Assembly (NCBI GenBank): GCA_936440205.1
Contig: OW387141.1
Span: 48,121,307 to 48,185,306, forward strand
DNA length: 64,000 nucleotides
Direction: 5' to 3'
Origin: Lepidonotus clava
Lineage: Eukaryota > Annelida > Polychaeta > Phyllodocida > Polynoidae
Below, in pieces: positions 63,060 to 64,000 of this stretch. The notes beneath the pieces are model-generated. The model was not told the origin of the DNA and searched no databases. It was given only the letters and a program-made list of their open reading frames with translations. The translations under genes and the position numbers were made by a program. Position 1 is the first letter of the stretch, and every line of letters starts with the position of its first letter.

Positions 63060-63300
63060 AAATGGGCATTGGAAAGTTAGTCAAATGTCCTAACTTTTTG
63101 CGAAAAACTTAGTCAATTTGACGGTGCATTTTTGTCCGAACTTTCTAACCCTTTTTTGACTAACCTATAGTCAGATTGACTAACCCAAAAGGAAAAAGTT
63201 AGTCATTACTGACGAAAAACGTCTTTCAGAGTGGGGATTCGAACCCGGGTCGCTGGCATGAGAGTCAGGTGCCCTAACCACTTGGCTATGGAAACTACTG
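63060..63300 (-). mobile_element. tRNA-derived SINE (probable)
   Basis: On the minus strand TAGCCAAGTGGTTAGGGC (A box) is followed by GGGTTCGAATCCC (B box) at tRNA spacing (about 63234-63291). The anticodon stem pairs poorly, so it is not a working tRNA. Downstream on the same strand (63060-63225) lies a tail with repeated TTGACTAA words and their complements. This is the structure of a tRNA-headed SINE; its family is not identified. Confidence 0.6.
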
Positions 63301-64000
63301 TACCACAGACTCGTTCCACCTCGGTATTTCCCCAGTGGTATTGTAACCTCGGGACCTTTTCAATGAGGCCTAAAGAGGTCACCGGGGTGTTCTCTTGGTG
63401 GACACCCCGGCGACAGAGAGGTCGCTGGGACCGCTCTAAAGAGGTCGCAGGAGGGTCAAAGAGGCCTCTGCAGGAACCTGTTTGCAATTTTAGACTGAAA
63501 CGGTCGTTGGGGGATGAGACAAAGACATCACAAACAGGGGGTTGTTCCAATGTGATCCTAGGATTCACTCTTACATCCTAAGATAATGTTGGTTCCAAAC
63601 CCAGTGGCTATCTTAGTGTTGTAATATCATAAGACACTATAGGAGGGCTAACTTAGGACCAAAAATTAAACTAGATTTAGAGGACTTTAGAGTACAAAGA
63701 AATCACGTAGGTAATTGGAACCAAAATATCCTAGGATCATTTTGTGACAAAATTTAAGATATGATGATTGTCATAAGATATCATTGGAACGTGCTGCAGG
63801 GACCAGTAGAGAAAGGTTGCTGGGTCTGACACATCTCTGGTTATTGAAACGCTCCCCTGGCTGCCCATACACACCCCTCATGGGCTGATGCCGGTGTCAA
63901 ATTTAAGAATCACGTCATTGTATTACTATAATACTTTTTCAAAATCGGAGGGGGGGGGGGGGGGTGGGGGTGGTGGAGGGGACATTCCACTTAGGCCAAA
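63301..64000. other. Gene F intron or upstream DNA, no feature assigned
   Basis: GC-rich stretch 63300-63560 with GAGGTCGC/AGAGGTC repeats. It has open frames on both strands that show no family features and overlap the SINE head. A G-run lies at 63950-63964. Confidence 0.35.

Noticed and set aside
63226-63300. Functional tRNA gene on the minus strand
   Set aside because: A and B boxes are present, but the anticodon stem and acceptor stem do not pair well; a SINE head is the better reading.
63206-63581. Overlapping 116- and 120-codon open frames on opposite strands
   Set aside because: Both cover the SINE head and a repetitive GC-rich stretch; no family motif, mutual shadows.

Overview
The window is AT-rich eukaryotic genomic DNA, most likely from a marine invertebrate. 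I cannot place it further; an ambulacrarian or other non-vertebrate animal is a guess from the repeat content (Penelope-like element, many small DNA transposons, tRNA-type SINE). Its genes form a tandem cluster of divergent Cys-loop ligand-gated ion channel subunits of the nicotinic acetylcholine receptor (nAChR) family. Five are complete: A and B on the + strand, C, D and E on the - strand. A sixth, F, on the - strand is seen only as its last exon. All five complete genes have six coding exons of nearly fixed length (91 or 85, 119, 45, 110, about 530-539, and 344-440 nt). The 45-nt and 110-nt exons match the third and fourth exons of vertebrate nAChR genes, so the intron plan is ancestral.

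Layout: 1-5.7 kb gene A with its upstream block; 5.7-11.3 kb intergenic DNA with a hairpin-type transposon and a solo LTR; 11.36-16.44 kb gene B; 16.4-24 kb intergenic DNA with a large inverted-array element and two solo LTRs; 24.0-28.9 kb gene C; 28.9-35.3 kb duplicated intergenic DNA; 35.3-43.2 kb gene D, whose 4.5-kb third intron is packed with transposons and a solo LTR; 43.2-50.8 kb duplicated intergenic DNA with a Penelope-like element and an unclassified 700-bp insertion; 50.8-57.3 kb gene E; 57.3-62.2 kb intergenic DNA; 62.25-62.64 kb last exon of F; then F intron with a tRNA-like SINE. B and C converge.

Genes C, D and E sit in three head-to-tail repeat units (about 18.2-32.2, 32.2-47.0 and 47.0-59.0 kb). 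The unit junctions are nearly identical to each other, which suggests unequal crossing-over or gene conversion. Because the units are paralogous, many insertions can be compared with an empty site in a sister unit, giving clean target-site duplications and a relative order of events.

Functionally, the predicted proteins keep the signal peptide, Cys-loop, four membrane segments and the cation-selectivity glutamate before M2. They lack the aromatic residues and the vicinal cysteines that bind acetylcholine. They are best read as orphan cation-channel subunits, possibly chemosensory, that may assemble with one another. Ligand and assembly are inference.
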